DNA from: Liolophura sinensis
Taxonomy: Eukaryota > Mollusca > Polyplacophora > Chitonida > Chitonidae
DNA length: 64,000 nt
Direction: 5' to 3'
Assembly: GCF_032854445.1 (NCBI RefSeq)
Contig: NC_088304.1
Location: forward strand, 15,477,850-15,541,849
The position numbers and the translations under genes are program-made. The notes below the pieces were generated by a model. That model made no database searches. It was not told the DNA's origin and was given only the letters and a program-made list of their open reading frames with translations. Positions 1 through 13,901 of this stretch are shown piece by piece (position 1 is the first letter of the stretch; every line of letters begins with the position of its first letter).

Positions 1-2375
1 CATTATTAGCACATTTAGCACCATACAAGATTGCATCAAATTCAGAAATACATGCAACATGATAAAAGGCGACATTCTCACTCTGTAAAGAACTGAAGCA
101 CATGTGGGCATCAGACTAGTTTTATGAAGGGCAATAGTGAAGTAACTTATAATAGTTTTAATTAAACCGAAATATCGACCTAAATGGCGTCATTATTTGG
201 AGTTACTTCACGTTTCCTCTTCATCACAGAAGTAACACTTAAGCTATGTCGTTTTCAGTTTGCCTAGCGGCTCTTATTTTGTTCCATGTCTTATCGGTTA
301 ATTTACAAAACCCACCAGCTTTATGTCTGACCCCGGTGTCTCAAATCCGCTGTGCATTTACCTTATAAGCAAATCATGCCGTACTGGTCTCGTACTGCAC
401 AAGGTGTAAACTTGTAAACCTCACCCTCAGGCTAGCTGGCCTCGAATTTGTACCCAGGTCTTATCGGAACACCCTCGGGCTGTATACTAAGTCTATTACC
501 ATGTCGACAGCGAGGTGAGCAGGACTGTAAAGAGGGGCTTAACATGGTTATACTCCAATAGCGCCTGCTTGTTATTAAGTAAATACACCCTTCGCCTATT
601 CGATTTGCACTTGTAGGTGGTTGTAGAATTGCCAGGTAGCAAGCCTTGACCACACAGGTGCACCCATGGATGCGGCTTATATGTTTTACATGCACACAAG
701 AGTATTTCACCTGCCTGGAGCGAAGCAAGCAAAGGAATCATTCCGAATTTGTCGATGACATGCCTAATTTGCATATTTTGCTATGTATGTCGTGATTGAT
801 TATTAATCTGCTTGAAACAGGTGCTGTAGTAGATTGCTAGGCATTGGATTTTGAACAAAATTGAATATGAATCGAACCCTTAAATAATCGAACCTGTAAA
901 TAATCGAACTAATACATGTTTGATCATGTACTGTACGTATAATTTTGTAGCCTAGTACGTTTAAATGCATTTTCATATGAGAAAGACATTAAGACTCGAT
1001 TAATAATACAGTGAACTGTCCTTAAATAATGCGTAAGGTTAGTACTGTTTATTCTTTCCTATCTGAAAGGATGAGTGCATTTGACTTAGCGTTGTTGCGA
1101 AATACAATGCAAGCATATGTGTACTCCGGATTCCTTTATTCCTAATGGTTATCTTACAACATACTTCCTTATGACGTTCTCTTTGGCTGTAAACTGGGAA
1201 GGTCACTTGCGGTTTTAATGAACTTAATACACAGGCGTGTTACCACCTAGAATGATACCAAATGCGCCTCCAGTGACAAGAGAGTGCGCGCTAATGGCGT
1301 TATTACAACGTTTAGGTAATAATTATCACATAATTTGAAGTAGTCTAATAAGCCAGGCTAGTTATACACAGTTTAACTCTACTTCCCCCTGCAGGCATCA
1401 TTAGCAAAATCATGTATTGTTATGTTTGACATAATATAGTGATCACACGGTACATGTAATAGTACTTTAGCCACTCAAAATATACTTGAGGCCAGTTAAG
1501 TCAATAAAGGATATTTTTCGGGTTCTTCTTTTACATTTTGTCATCTTCTTCAGAAACCCATCTGTAAAAGACCCTCCTTTGCACTATGTAGGCTCGCTAT
1601 TACGCGCCATATTTGCTGTATGTTTTGTTTAGTAGGTCACTGTTCTGTTTTTCAGTATAAGTCCCCCTTTTTCAGTGGGCCCTCTATTTCCATAAAGGGC
1701 CGTCTTTTTCAGTATCTCCCATGTTGCAACAGGGCTCTCAACCTTAGTAAAGTTTAGAAAGACACCGGCTTTATTCTGTTGTTATATGCTAACATTCCTG
1801 GCTGTATACGTGTATCTACCCATTAGGGCAAATCTCATGTAGACCTCCAGAATATTCAAAATCGTTGTTATTGTAGAACATATGAAAAAACGATAATCCT
1901 ACTCTCTCCGCATTAGATCTTGCATGCGTGTATGGCTTGGATCAAATGCAAAGCGGGCTATGACGGCTGACCTCAGAATAACTGTAACGTTTGCCTTCGA
2001 TATACGTGACAGACAAAGCAAACCGAGGCAAAGCCATATCCACAGACGTAAGGCTGAACAAGGACAACTCATATATTTGTAAGGCATACATAACGTAGCT
2101 CCGATTTCAGAGGAACTTTATGACATTAGGGACGTCATAAGCTCTATAGCTTCCGGGTTATGGTGAAGCATGAGGTGGTCACGTGATCCTGTGAGAGTAC
2201 TGCTTCCATTCTTCCACGGGTGACCTTGTGCAATAGCTTCTATTATCAAAGATCTATCAAATGCACAACAAATAAATCAGTCAGTCAGCCAATCAGTTAA
2301 TCGAGAAGGCAATTAGTGAGGGAAGTGATGACCCATTCCGACTAAGGCGTACTTACAATAATGTACAGAACCACA
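1..2375. other. gene-free stretch
   Basis: AT-rich DNA with only short open frames (under about 100 codons), no recognisable protein motif and no strong repeat. The frames overlap one another on both strands and lack coding character. It could be intergenic or part of a long intron of the PTB gene downstream. I see nothing else to annotate. Confidence 0.5.
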
Positions 2376-2380
2376 GCCAG

Positions 2381-2424
2381 CCAATCAACCAATCAACCAT
2401 TTTTCTTTCAAAATGTATAAAAGG
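2381..2424 (+). promoter_or_regulatory. candidate core promoter: two CCAAT boxes plus TATA box
   Basis: Two CCAAT motifs sit in a tandem 8-bp repeat (ccaatcaa ccaatcaa, at 2381 and 2389), followed by a canonical TATA box, tataaaagg, at 2416-2424. A further CCAAT lies near 2289. A start site about 25-30 bp downstream of the TATA box would be expected near 2445-2455. The first downstream ATG in good context is at 2555 (acaaatggcg) and opens a 45-codon frame that I cannot assign. The promoter could serve an unseen first exon of the PTB gene or a non-coding transcript, or be a chance cluster. The motifs are seen; promoter activity is inferred. Confidence 0.3.
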
Positions 2425-2599
2425 TTGTCATCGTGACTTCATGCACACACAAGTACATGTAGACGTAAACAATCGCCACTGTTGGCTTGTTCTATTTCCT
2501 GTACACTTTTACATTATAGATACTTGCGCTTAAGTAAACGCTGTGGCCAAACAAATGGCGAAACAGTCATGTTTTAACTTGTCATTCACATTGCTATTT

Positions 2600-5330
2600 A
2601 AAAATTTATATATGTATGTATATACGTGGGTATGGGATGTACGTCCAACTTTTCCAGTGCGCGTTTTTATAAATATGCTAATTCGATATTTATGAGCTAA
2701 TTCAGGTATTAACTTTTGTGGAGATAAACAGAAACTGCTCAGCCAACAGCGTTACACGAGAGAACATGCACATTCACTAAACTTTTTGCGGTGAGAGTCC
2801 GAGATATCACAATGGAATATCTCCAGTATTTGTACTGCTCGTGTGGGATCAATTCATATCTTATAATAATGATGTATGCGTTTTTTTACCACTTATGAAA
2901 GTGTTTTTGGAAATATTATATGTATTTTTTATTAGATTTAAAACCTGAACTATAATAGGTATATTGTAGGCAAGAAAATCAGAGCAGGCTTTTTTATGAA
3001 GATACTTGAGGGCGTTCTTTTGTGCACAGGCATGTTAATAGGATAAGTTATTGTAAGTATACACCGTAACCTGAGAGTAAGAAAAGAAAATGAGGAAAAT
3101 AATAAACATAACTACGAGGAAATAAAATAGTTGTGTTTGGAGTTATAGAGCATTGAGTCTGGGTGTTGAACTGCTGGAAGTATGTCGTTATCAGGTCTAA
3201 CTATGGTCGTCATTTTGACAACATAATGATAACTGACGTTACGGAAGGGTGAATCCGTTTTTATTTTTATTTCTATAACCGCTGTCGGCTAATAGAAACA
3301 ACCCGTATATAAAGTTCTTGTAAGCTTTTATGTTTGTGTAAAAACCCAATTCTGGTATATAAAATAGCAGTCACCCAGACCTGTGTTGTCTAGGGGTATA
3401 TACCAGGTCGGTGAAGTGGGGTATGTCGTGGTAAAGTGTCTTACACTTCGGAAGGCGGAGCCGTTGTAAGTTAAACGGTTGTAAAGAAGTACCATTATCA
3501 TTCTACAAGAAATAGGTTGATTCAACTGTAAGTAAGTGTTGATACATGTACGATGCACCGTGCTGGTAAAAAGCGTTTATTACAAGGCTGCGTAGACTGA
3601 CTAAGCTATTCACTGAGATGACATCGTTCACGGATCATAGATATTCCTTCAGTATAAATCAATGTTAGATCTTCAAAGGGGTCATTGCTTCTCTGCAATC
3701 TATATGGAGGCGACATGTATAGAACGACTGTGCGGTTACTGTCAGGTTACCTATCTCTGAGCGTTACAATATCGTACTGTATTCACTGATAGCCGTACGG
3801 ATGAACCCATGCATGGTTTTTTTTTATGTCAGAATGAAGTATGTCAGAGCTGTCATGTATTGCTCCAGTGCATAGTCTCGAGTAACACCCGCAAATGCCA
3901 TGGCATTACCCTCAGTCCGCAGGCTGACCAGATACAAATATTGCCCCTGTGTCTACGTTTACATTCTCTGCCAGAGGCCGATCTTTGCTGGTGATACCCC
4001 TGAACAAACATAGACAACAGAAATACGTGGGAGAGTTTCGCTGCAAAGGAGACAAATGTTGGCCTGTCAGTGTATTTACCTATTGGATCTATGACAACCG
4101 TGCATGTATATAGCAAGAGTATAGCTGTTAGCAATGTTGTAGCGCTGTCCATATCATTCACATGAGCTGTACATTGACTCTTCATGCATAAAATAATTGC
4201 ATCATTGATTAATTACTCACTAATTTGTTTGATTGTGGGCTTTGGGCAGCGCTATATGAGAAAATACTGAAGATATAGGGAGTACATGGCAGTGACGACA
4301 GTGTGTTATTTGGCAAATGATCACTCGTAGCCGGTGAAATACGGCTTCCTGTCAGTTATACTTAATATCTCCCTTATACGACCCTTAAGGAAACTTTAGG
4401 AAACCACATCATCAACATAACCCAACATTAGTATCAGCAAGTGCTGAATTGAAACACTTCGTTGGAAAGAAACCATCAAGAAGCCCGACGAGGGACAGCC
4501 TAATAACGCCTGGAATTTATAATGTATAATGTAGAAGAATCCAGGTTAACTACATCAGCATGGAGCTTTTGTGAGGAAGTTGAAACCAAAGCATTACAGA
4601 TATATCAATATTTGTTTTCGACCTGGAAATCATCCAAGGACGATGGGTTTGAAATTTTAATTGGCTGTCATGCATAAAATATTTCCCTTATATCACTGAA
4701 AACTGATAACGGCTGCGTAGGCCGGAAGTAGTTGCAAGAGTACCCCATTGCTTCAGCTTGATGTGATGTAGATTTGAGGTGATGTTATCTGGTGGAACAT
4801 TTAATGCCATTTTGACCATTTCGGCACATGCCTTATTCGAGTGATGTAACTAGTCGAGTACTATTGACTCTGAACGTCTTTTTTCGGCTGGCGAATGGTA
4901 TACATGCACGCTCACGTGCTTTTTATTCTATTTTATCGCATGCATATTTGCTCAGTACGATTGTAGATAGACACCTTGGTGAAAATATCAGCTGTGCGTC
5001 TGGAAATGTCTATTTCTAATTTGTAACACTGGATTTTGTAAGCTCCATTTTATACATATGCTTTTCCATAAATCTTCAGAAATACTTTCCTGATTCCTGT
5101 CATTGTGTGATGTTGCACCAATGCATTCCAGTGATCACAGGATGCGTGGACGATGAGTGGGTTATACCGTCTTGAATCTTAAACTCCTAATGCGGATAAT
5201 GTCATGTTACTGAGGTCCGGCTGATGTTTGTTTTGTGGAGACACACATATACATATCGCCCTTTCAAACATTAGACAATCATATGGCATGATTTGTGTTA
5301 ATATACTCACCAATTTTCAAGGTCATAACT
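2600..5330. other. gene-free stretch
   Basis: No protein family is recognisable. Open frames such as 3853-4185 (minus) and 4828-5019 (plus) are short, cysteine- and serine-rich chance frames in AT-rich DNA. No tandem repeat or SINE is visible. Confidence 0.45.
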
Positions 5331-5535
5331 TAAATAGTCTGCACACAGGGTTAAAATGAAAACATACCCTCAAAAACGCACGTTCCGGTGACCCACACTG
5401 CATCATCTGTCAGGTGTCATGAGTATGGCGCGCGCTGCACCTGTGTGACACGCGTCAATCAGGCGTCGTCTGGAAAAATTGTCTGGCTCTAGTGTCAGAG
5501 AAACCCTTCTACCAAATAGGCACAAGTTTTGCTGA

Positions 5536-6436
5536 ATGAAGATGGTTTTCTTTGCGGCGGACAAGGAATTGATCGCAACATGTTTCACTGAAAAGGGTTG
5601 GAGAGGGGCAAAAATTGTGAAGGAATTCCCACTGAAAAACTGGAATAAAAGTTCCTTTAACAATGTGATCAGAAAGTTAGAAAGGACAGGTTCTCTAGAA
5701 AGGAAGTCAGGCAGTGGACGACCAAAAACTGTTTGCTCGGAAGACAATCTTCAGTATGTGAAAGAGGCACTTTGTTCCCAGGAAGACAATCCCGGCACTC
5801 ACAAATCGCAGAGACAGATTGCAAGGAGCCTTGGAGTATCTCGGACTTCTGTGAGAAATATGACAAAAGAACTGGGATTAAAATCATACAAGCGAATACG
5901 GACTTCAAAAAGGGATGAAACGGTTCGACAGAAAGAAAAACGCGCTGCAGAAACCTTGATGATAAGTTTTCCATGGAGAAGGTGAAGAAAATTGGCTTCA
6001 ACGATGAAAAACCCGCCTACATTTTATTGATAACGAAAAGACTAAGGTGAATTCCGAAAATTACACGAAAGTTCTCGATCGTGGCCTTCTCCCTGATTTT
6101 CACCGGTTGTACCCAGAAAATGACTTTGTCTTCCAGCAAGACATCGCGCCATCCCAGCATCTTGAGGAAGTGACTTCTTCATTCATAACTCAGGACGAGT
6201 GGCCACCTCAGAGCCCCGACTGCAATCCCATGGACTACTCTGTGTGGACTTCTCTTAGCGAGAAGGTTTATGAGGGTCGCACGGAAAAATTCACTGAGGA
6301 TGAACTAAAAGCACGCATCAAGCACTGCTGGAAAAAAATTACTCTTATGGAGATTATGGAAGAAACGTTTGCGCGCCATCTACCGAGAAGATGGAGGATC
6401 AATGGATCACCATTTCAAGTAAAACATTTCAAGTAA
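5536..6436 (+). pseudogene. degenerate, internally deleted mariner/Tc1-superfamily transposase
   Basis: The frame opening at ATG 5536 carries an N-terminal bipartite helix-turn-helix region: first helices in about residues 8-45, then 'GSGRPKT', an AT-hook-like linker, and a second HTH around 'SQRQIARSLGVSRTSVR'. After 5950 the reading shifts frame and continues with 'FNDEK' (about 5997-6011), which looks like the first catalytic Asp block. A large piece of the catalytic core is then missing. Reading resumes in a third frame at 6047, with 'FQQDIAPSQ' (second Asp at 6140-6142) and 'PPQSPDCNPMDYSVW' (third acidic residue). Several residues also seem missing between these two blocks. With three frames and a core deletion it cannot encode an active enzyme. 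Family known: mariner cut-and-paste transposases, with a D,D,D/E triad. I could not define the terminal inverted repeats by eye; a 3' end near 6600 (ending 'ggcccatttttatgcccacc') is a guess. Confidence 0.85.
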
Positions 6437-6639
6437 AACAAGGTAGAACATGATTTTGAAATGTTCGGAACATGCGTCTTTGACTGTATACTTAGGACAT
6501 AATGAATTTTGAATGTGTAAATTTTTAGAAGTTGACGTAAGAGGGTTTGGGAGATATTGAATGTCAAAGCACGGCCCATTTTTATGCCCACCCGATATAT
6601 AGAGTACACATGACACGAGAATAGTTTGAAACAGCTGTT

Positions 6640-9530
6640 GTTCATTTCTCTGAATTAATGTACGGTGGCAAAGCCGGCAGTTTAATCTTCCCCGATCAAG
6701 CATATATATGAAATATTGATTTTCAGGCTGTATAACAGCTATATATATATATATATGGTCTATATGGCTATATATATAAATGTCCTCGTCCTTGTACCCG
6801 CTTTTATGTATATCGCTTTGATATGTTATCGTACTGAGCTATGCACGTATTTTACATTTACATCCGGTCCTTGTAATTCCCGTGTTGTGCGAGATAATTA
6901 TTGTTATTAAGGTGTCTTGATGTGAATGCATGAGTTGGATGGAATATCAACAAAACACAGTATTGATTAAAACTTAGCGTAAAAATAACCGCAGCTGTCT
7001 TCCGGTTGGAGATTAAGGATTAATGTCTAATGATGTACAAACGAAACGATGCAAATACCATTTTTACTGGTGTCATTTGGAATCCCATGTGTGTTTGTCA
7101 ACGCTCATCAAAAGTTTTTTCTGGCATTGCGTGTCGTCTGATTCACATCATGCTAGAACATCCCTTTCTGTAATGCGTCTCTCTTGCATACGAGTAACAT
7201 GTGTATGTTTTGTCCAGTCTTCTCTCAAAGTCTTGGTAACTTTATTTTTGGAAGTCAGAATGTATTAATATGTCAATCAGGTTATGTAATTTTGTAACTT
7301 GTTCTTTAGTGTAAGCGAGCCTATAAGACAAATAAGTCTGTTGTTATCTCAATGGCAGTAAAGGAATGCCCATGTCTCATTATTTAATACTAAAACCATA
7401 TTGACTAAGGTGGTCATTATATCTAAAGTCTTCTGGATTATCGTATGAACTATTTACCCATCTTCCAGTTAGTTCCGGTGCTTTTCGGACCGTTCCGATC
7501 TCTAAGCAGCAACTGGGGTCTCACTACCAACCACAATTTTTACATTTATGGCAACAAATCGAATGTTTATCCTTTAATTAATCACGCCTTTAATACTGTT
7601 TGATATCAACGAACCCTTCATGCGTTTCAACAAGGACAAAACTACGACAGCGGGAGTAATACATAAAGACCGTTGGGTCTCTTACTGCTCCTTTTCAAAC
7701 CCGGGTCAGATTTAATCCACGTCAGGACAAATTTGCCATGCTGGTTCATTAAGCATATTGTTTACCGCAATGTTTAATCAATAAATTAATAGGCCAAACA
7801 ATTGTGTTGAGCCTCAGGCAGGTTTCAATTCAGATTGTATACTGCTTTGTCTCTTCATTGGTTTGGAAAATCAGGCCAGTCTGGGTTGAGTCGATGTCCA
7901 TACTGCGTTACGTGATATGTTATTAGGCCTTTGTTTTGACATTCAAGTTATTCAGTTTACAAATTACATCAGTTTAGAAACATAACAAACATTTTTCTGA
8001 CCCAAATTTATATGAAAAATGAGTAAGGTACGGATTATTTAAAATATTCTAATACATTTGTAGAAAAATGGGCTTGATGTATATATTGTTTAATAAAACA
8101 TATTATAGGAAGCAAGTGTTTGATTTGTGACCAATAAACACTGCATCTGTAAATACCGTAAAAACAGTGATTATGTCGATGTTTAGTGATCACTATCACT
8201 ACAGAGCTACGACAAGCTAAGTTTCAAACTGTTCTGAGAGATGCAGGCATGTTTACTTCAGAATGATCAAAACCTCACTATTCTCACATCCTTTGTCATG
8301 GACTGACTCTTATTCTGGGGTTATAACAGACATAGCATCGCAGCCTGTTACCCATAGAAGCTTACATGTCTAAGACTGGCGCTATATAATGACTACAGTA
8401 ATGCGTTTCCATGTCTAATACTGTACACCCATATACCTTACCCCTATATGCGTGCACGTTTACATATTACTCTAACATACGGGTGCCCACGTCACAGGAA
8501 TGCCGCTGTGTGATATACCTATTTAGCCGCCCAAGCCCCCCCCCCCCCCATCCCTGTCCACCTAACTCCCATTATTACCCTATGGTCGGGTCCAGGTTTG
8601 CTTACCTTCTTGTCAGTATTTTATTATCTGATTCATATTTTGTCCCGTACTCAAGAGCCTTTCACGGCGGAAACTGTTTCATTATTATTAGGCCAGTATA
8701 AGCAGGTATGCCATTTGTCGATTGTATGGTGCATAATGTAAACGTTGTGAAATCGCCGTCTGCGTCCCTGTATATTTGTATTTCGTCTCATACTGTATAA
8801 GAGAGGTAACTTGGTCAGACTAACCCATGATATAAGACACACGGGTCTGTGAGTCACCGGTAACCTACCTTTATACCTGAACAGCGCCAAAGTTTGAACA
8901 GATATGGCTTATATGTTTATGCCTGGATATGAGTCGGTTATCAAATACCTAAGACGTCGCGTCTATATTTTCACACCACTAATGTCTGTATTAGTTGAAT
9001 TCTATGTTTAGCGCATGACAGGAAAACACAGCAAGGCGCTGCGAATTTATGCTCGCACATATATCTGGTTGCAAGAATTTGATGCACTCTGTAGACTACG
9101 GGTCATGATGATATAAACATCAGGCAGATGAGCCTTCCTCATTTTGCTATAATCCACACTTTAATTAACATGTATTTGGTGAGTTTATAAAGCATATCGA
9201 AAGTACTTGAACCCTTTTGTTACGGCATGCGGAAGTATATTATTAAACAGTGGCCATTCGCTGGCAACGGCTAGTTTCCGTTTCCTGTAGCGTTTAATTT
9301 GATGGTAGGTTCTCGGCATACCATTTGTGTACATTGAACGTTAAACGAGTACATGAACGAAAAAATTTTGGGATTTTTGTCTACATAGCTGTTGTTATGG
9401 TCTGTCTCATGCGACGTTTTCCGGACGGCCTCGGAATACTGTATCTGGTGTAAAAGTTTTGAGATATTTCCTGTTTCTGGGATTATAGAAGAACACGTGT
9501 CTTGCATCTCACGTGTCTTGTGAGTATAAA
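6640..9530. other. gene-free stretch
   Basis: No supported gene. It contains a short (TA)n run near 6736-6755 and a poly-C run of about 15 bases near 8537-8551. The open frames present are short and unremarkable. Confidence 0.45.
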
Positions 9531-9538
9531 GTTGTCCT

Positions 9539-9620
9539 GCTATACATGATGTTCCTTCTGCTATACATGATGTTCCTTCTGCTATACATGATGTTCCTTC
9601 TGCTATACATGATATTCCTC
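9539..9620. repeat. 21-bp minisatellite, 4 copies
   Basis: Four head-to-tail copies of a 21-bp unit beginning gctatacatgatgttcc start at 9539, 9560, 9581 and 9602. The first three are nearly identical and the last is diverged at its end. Because 21 is a multiple of three, the minus strand stays open in two frames as a 7-residue periodicity. I treat those frames as by-products of the repeat, not genes. Confidence 0.9.
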
Positions 9621-9629
9621 TTCTGCGTG

Positions 9630-12600
9630 CAATAAGCATTCTCTCGTTTTACGAGGGAACATTCTGAGCGGGTTGTAAGGCATCTGAAAAACTTCATCCG
9701 AAGCTGTTACAGCGTATTCTTGATATCATAGGCCTAATAACTATACAGACAATACAGGACCAATCTAAACAGTGTTTAGATATCAAAATAATACTTTGTT
9801 TCTCCGCTTCTAAAGAATGTGTAATGATTGAAACAACATTGTCTTTTCCCGTTTCTAAAGGGCGTACACCTTCTTTCCCCCGTGCAGAAGGCCATATAAC
9901 TTTCAAAAATCAGATTTCCTCTCCCCCAGTTCAGAAGAGAAGATTCTATAAGATGTACCCGGTTGACTTCACCTCATGTGAGGTCCCACGGTCGTGTTAG
10001 TATGGACTCCCCCTGTAAGACATGTAGCACATCCCGAATAGTTGTTATTGAATGTTATAAGGGGTTTACACTCACGTTGGTGGCATGAAGGTTATATTTA
10101 CACCCACATTCTGGCATATGGAGGTCGTGGGATACACTATAAAGCGAGATATGTTACTTCTCATGTTGCTATTCTGTATGGACAGCTTACACAGAGTATT
10201 TTCGGAGAATTCCACATGTCTGACAGTACAACGCTGTTGTTGACTTCTCTAACGAAGTGTTCATAGCTGTCTTCTGTCCACGTGCCTCACAGGTCACGTC
10301 ACATAACTCTGTGTCTAATCACCGAAACATTAACATTGCATATATTTCGCCTGTATTTTGTGTCGATCATTTCGTTCTGTTCTGTTGACACACTGAATCA
10401 GGAATATTTTGGGCAAAACCCGGAAAATAAACTCCTCGCATGAAGCGAAATGGACATCACCACAAGATTACAGAATTTGTCCAAACTCTTAACAGTATTA
10501 TTGGTATTTAGGAATGTACACTTTCTGTCTTTTGAATGGTTTGGATATCTGACATGTATTCCTGGCGACAATAGGTGCCTATTGTCTTGGTAACTCGAAA
10601 CCCACGGTGGTCTCGGTGCTCTCCATTAATTATAGCGATAATATTGCTACTGAAACAACTTTCAGCATGACGTCCAACCAAATCGTGTATTTTCTATTTG
10701 TAAGCGAGGTTATCTCCCTTATGTATACTGCTGGGCGAAAAAAATCGTCATTGATCTACCGAAAGCCAAAAAGAATGGTGACGGAATATGTGAAACTGTG
10801 CATGGTCGTTCTCATTACAGAGACCATAGCCTTTTAAACTGCCAGCATCTTTGACGTACCTGACTATTGGAGGGTTTGATTTCACCTGACAGTGAACTCA
10901 GAACAACAGGTGAAAATTTCAGACCCCACGGGCTCCACGGAATGTAAGCGATTATTTCGCGACATGTTTACCTTTTGTGTTGACTCAGGACCACCGAGGT
11001 TAAAGGCTCTTGTTTTCCCCACTTGTGATATTTGTCGCCCTGGATACCAGGGCTGTGGGGACGGAGAGCTGAAACATCTCTCATAGCTCTGACAGATCGT
11101 ATTTCAATTCGGTTTCTCCCAAATAAGCAGATGTTACAGAATCTATTAAACTCCCTAGCACCGAGAATCTACGAATTTTTTCTTCCGTAACTAACATGAT
11201 GGTATATGTAGTTCTGCAATAAGATGATGACGAAGGAAATTTCAGCGAAATACCAAATTGATAACTGGAAAAACGCCACTGAGATACATATACTGATGTT
11301 AGACATAGACCATACCCAAGACAATCTTGAATTTTCATACATACATTCCACCTTAATTAGCAACAATTTGTATTATTTATTTAATGCACTGCCTTTGTGC
11401 GTTCTTTTCACTGTGTCTTATTCAATCGTATTTATACCAAACAAGTATTGAATAAAATTGTTACCTGAAAATTTCCCAGAACATTCTGTACGCCCTTGTA
11501 TGCTTGTATACTGTGTCGTAGGTATGGTAGGTGTACTTAGCTAGAACCTTTCGTGTACCGGAGAGAATAGGGTCAGTATGAATAAGTGAACTTTCCTGCT
11601 CGCCGATGAACAGATTAATGAGTCTGTGACGTCATGAATTCTGGTGCGGACGGGTGGCGGTAATCCTGTCACCCTCTCGCCAATGTGAACTTAACGTCTA
11701 TCTGCGATCCCCTTAGCATTGCCAGGACCGGACCAAATTTGGGTAACGAGATGCTGGCATTTCAACATAGCCACCTGACATTTAAACTCCCGACTTTTAA
11801 GAACATGGGTAGGATAAATTACTCAAGCAGAGAAAAAAAAAGCCATTTGGAGCCACCTGGACGAAGAAGTGTTAGTGAATTAGAGCCAACTTTTTTTACC
11901 GGTGGTTTACGTCTTGAAGGGTTCGACATAAGCAGGCCTATTTGAGACAACGTTCGGAATATCCCAGAGATTATCGTTGACTTTAACCATGGCACAGGCA
12001 AGGCGAAGGCTATTCATGATGAAAGGTTTGTGTGAGAAAGATCGACTTCAGATCAGTCCATGAGGACAGGTGTTCTTGCACCTGTTATTTGGTGACCAAT
12101 TGTCGTCAGGCACGTGGACATAGAACGAGGCTCAAAGCAGATACATTTCTAAGCCCCTACGTCCGTTACTTCAGGCATCACGGCTTTGTTGGTACTTATC
12201 ATAAACTAAAGTATTTTCAGGCCTATGTAAGGAAATCACCGTGAAAGCAGAAACTGTAAGAACTGAACGCGGTTCTTTGATAGCCAGTGTCGTATTTAGG
12301 ACAGTTGTATCAAAGATCAAAGATCTATTTCGGATTGCAGTCTATGTTGGAATGATCAAATTTCCCTGGTAATTTGTCTTATGCGCCCTTTAATTTTCTT
12401 AGGTGTAGATTTATCGTAGTGCTAGGGTTTTAGCGACTCGATTGGTTGACACAGAATTAGCGGATGTGTCATGCCGACACGAGTCGGCCATCTGGGCAAC
12501 TGAAGGGTAGTATATTGACCGTGTCGTTGATAAATGTACGCGACACTCGTTAGTTGTCTAAGGATCATTCTTTCAGGTGATCCAAGTTAGGGCCCACAAA

Positions 12601-13065
12601 CAGTTTCTCCATGATCTACCTGTTGTGATTAGTGTCCAGGCGGGTGAGGCAGTCTCTTTGATGCTGATTAATGCAATTTCCAATCGATAGACACACCTGA
12701 GTTTTATTGACTGAACCTTATGCATAAGTATATGTAAGTAAAGACTACCCAAGGTTATAGAGACTGGTGAGAAAAGCACGAAATGTCTGTCTGACGTTAT
12801 CAACATCTATTTCGTGTCCGAGTCATTAATCACTGCGATTTAGTATTAGAATTTCATCAATTTACCGATTTTTTCAAAAGATTTGGTATCTGACAGAAAA
12901 TTTCAAATTGTACAGTTTGAGATGAACGTCGTTTTTTGGAGAACCACTGAAATATGCGCGCCGGGTTTAACTGCAAACAATGTCACTCGGACTGAAATCT
13001 GGACGTGGTGTGCTGTTTCCATAGATGTCCCACGACGAGGCTAAATACTTTCTTGTTGCTTTAAA
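9630..13065. other. gene-free stretch
   Basis: Only short frames (up to about 86 codons) with no recognised domain, and no clear SINE. It could be intronic to the PTB gene, whose upstream exon is not located. A small conserved exon could have been missed here. Confidence 0.4.
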
Positions 13066-13069
13066 ACTT

Positions 13070-13205
13070 GCAAAATATAGACACTACAAGTTCCATCTTT
13101 ACAACCTTAAAGAAAACACAGCCTGATGGGAGGGTCCCTTGGCAAAATATAGACACTACAGGTTCCATCTTTACAACCCTAAAGAAACACAGCCTGAATA
13201 GAGAG
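13070..13205. repeat. 72-bp tandem duplication
   Basis: A segment starting caaaatatagacactaca at 13071 is repeated from 13143, about 72 bp later, with a few substitutions and a 1-bp indel. Both copies run through 'ccatctttacaacc' and 'acacagcctga'. It looks like a simple local duplication with no known function. Confidence 0.85.
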
Positions 13206-13767
13206 TCTCGATTCATATCATGCGATATTTGTCTTGATGCTCAGTAGAGTATCCAATTTGATTGATTTTTTAAAATTACTCTTGTGTTTTATTGGATTTG
13301 CATAGAATGAATACACATATTCATTATATTGGTTGGGGCGTTTGTTTCGCCCCTTGTCGCAATTTAAATGTAAATAAGCATTTCTGGTGTTAAGCGTACG
13401 CTACGGGTAAACGGTGAAACTTGTGCGTAAACAATGATGGATGACATTAGCCAGGTAAACGATGACAGTCTGTTTTCAAAGGCACAACGAATGTCAGACT
13501 GGTGGTGCGAATCACTCCACAATTTGTGCACTAATTAACTGAGGTGTTTCGTGTGTGGCAGGGATGTATTGCCACCTCTGCTATATACATGTAACGCACT
13601 TCCATTGCACAATACCTGCCCGAATATTTCCGGCTTCATTAATCGTAACATTACTATTGTTATTATGGACTACACTTGTCTGGATGTTTCACAGATAGGA
13701 CAATATCTGTGCTATATCAAGAAAAGTGTAACTCTTGGTAACGATTGACCTGTAACCTAGAATCCAT

Positions 13768-13901
13768 AACCTCGGATGATCGTTTGTTTCCCCTGGGCTC
13801 TACCCGGTTTCCTTCCACCATAATGCTGGTCGCCGTCGTGTAAGTGAAATATTCTTTACTGCGGCGTAAAACACCAATCAAATAAATAAATAAATAAATA
13901 A
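13768..13901 (+). repeat. SINE family 1, 5'-truncated copy
   Basis: The 3' part of SINE family 1: a core with 'ccaccataatgctgg', then 'aagtgaaatattctt', the tail 'gtaaaacaccaatcaa', and (aaat)n. The flanks share 'aatccat' (13761 and 13902), a plausible target-site duplication. It ends about 190 bp before the PTB exon's splice acceptor, so it would lie within the preceding intron. Confidence 0.9.

Noticed and set aside
5403-6001. Minus-strand frames over the mariner relic
   Set aside because: Shadow frames opposite the transposase; no own motifs.
9271-9697. Minus-strand frames with 7-residue repeats (CIAEGTS / NIMYSRR)
   Set aside because: Two overlapping frames of one 21-bp minisatellite; neither looks like a real protein.
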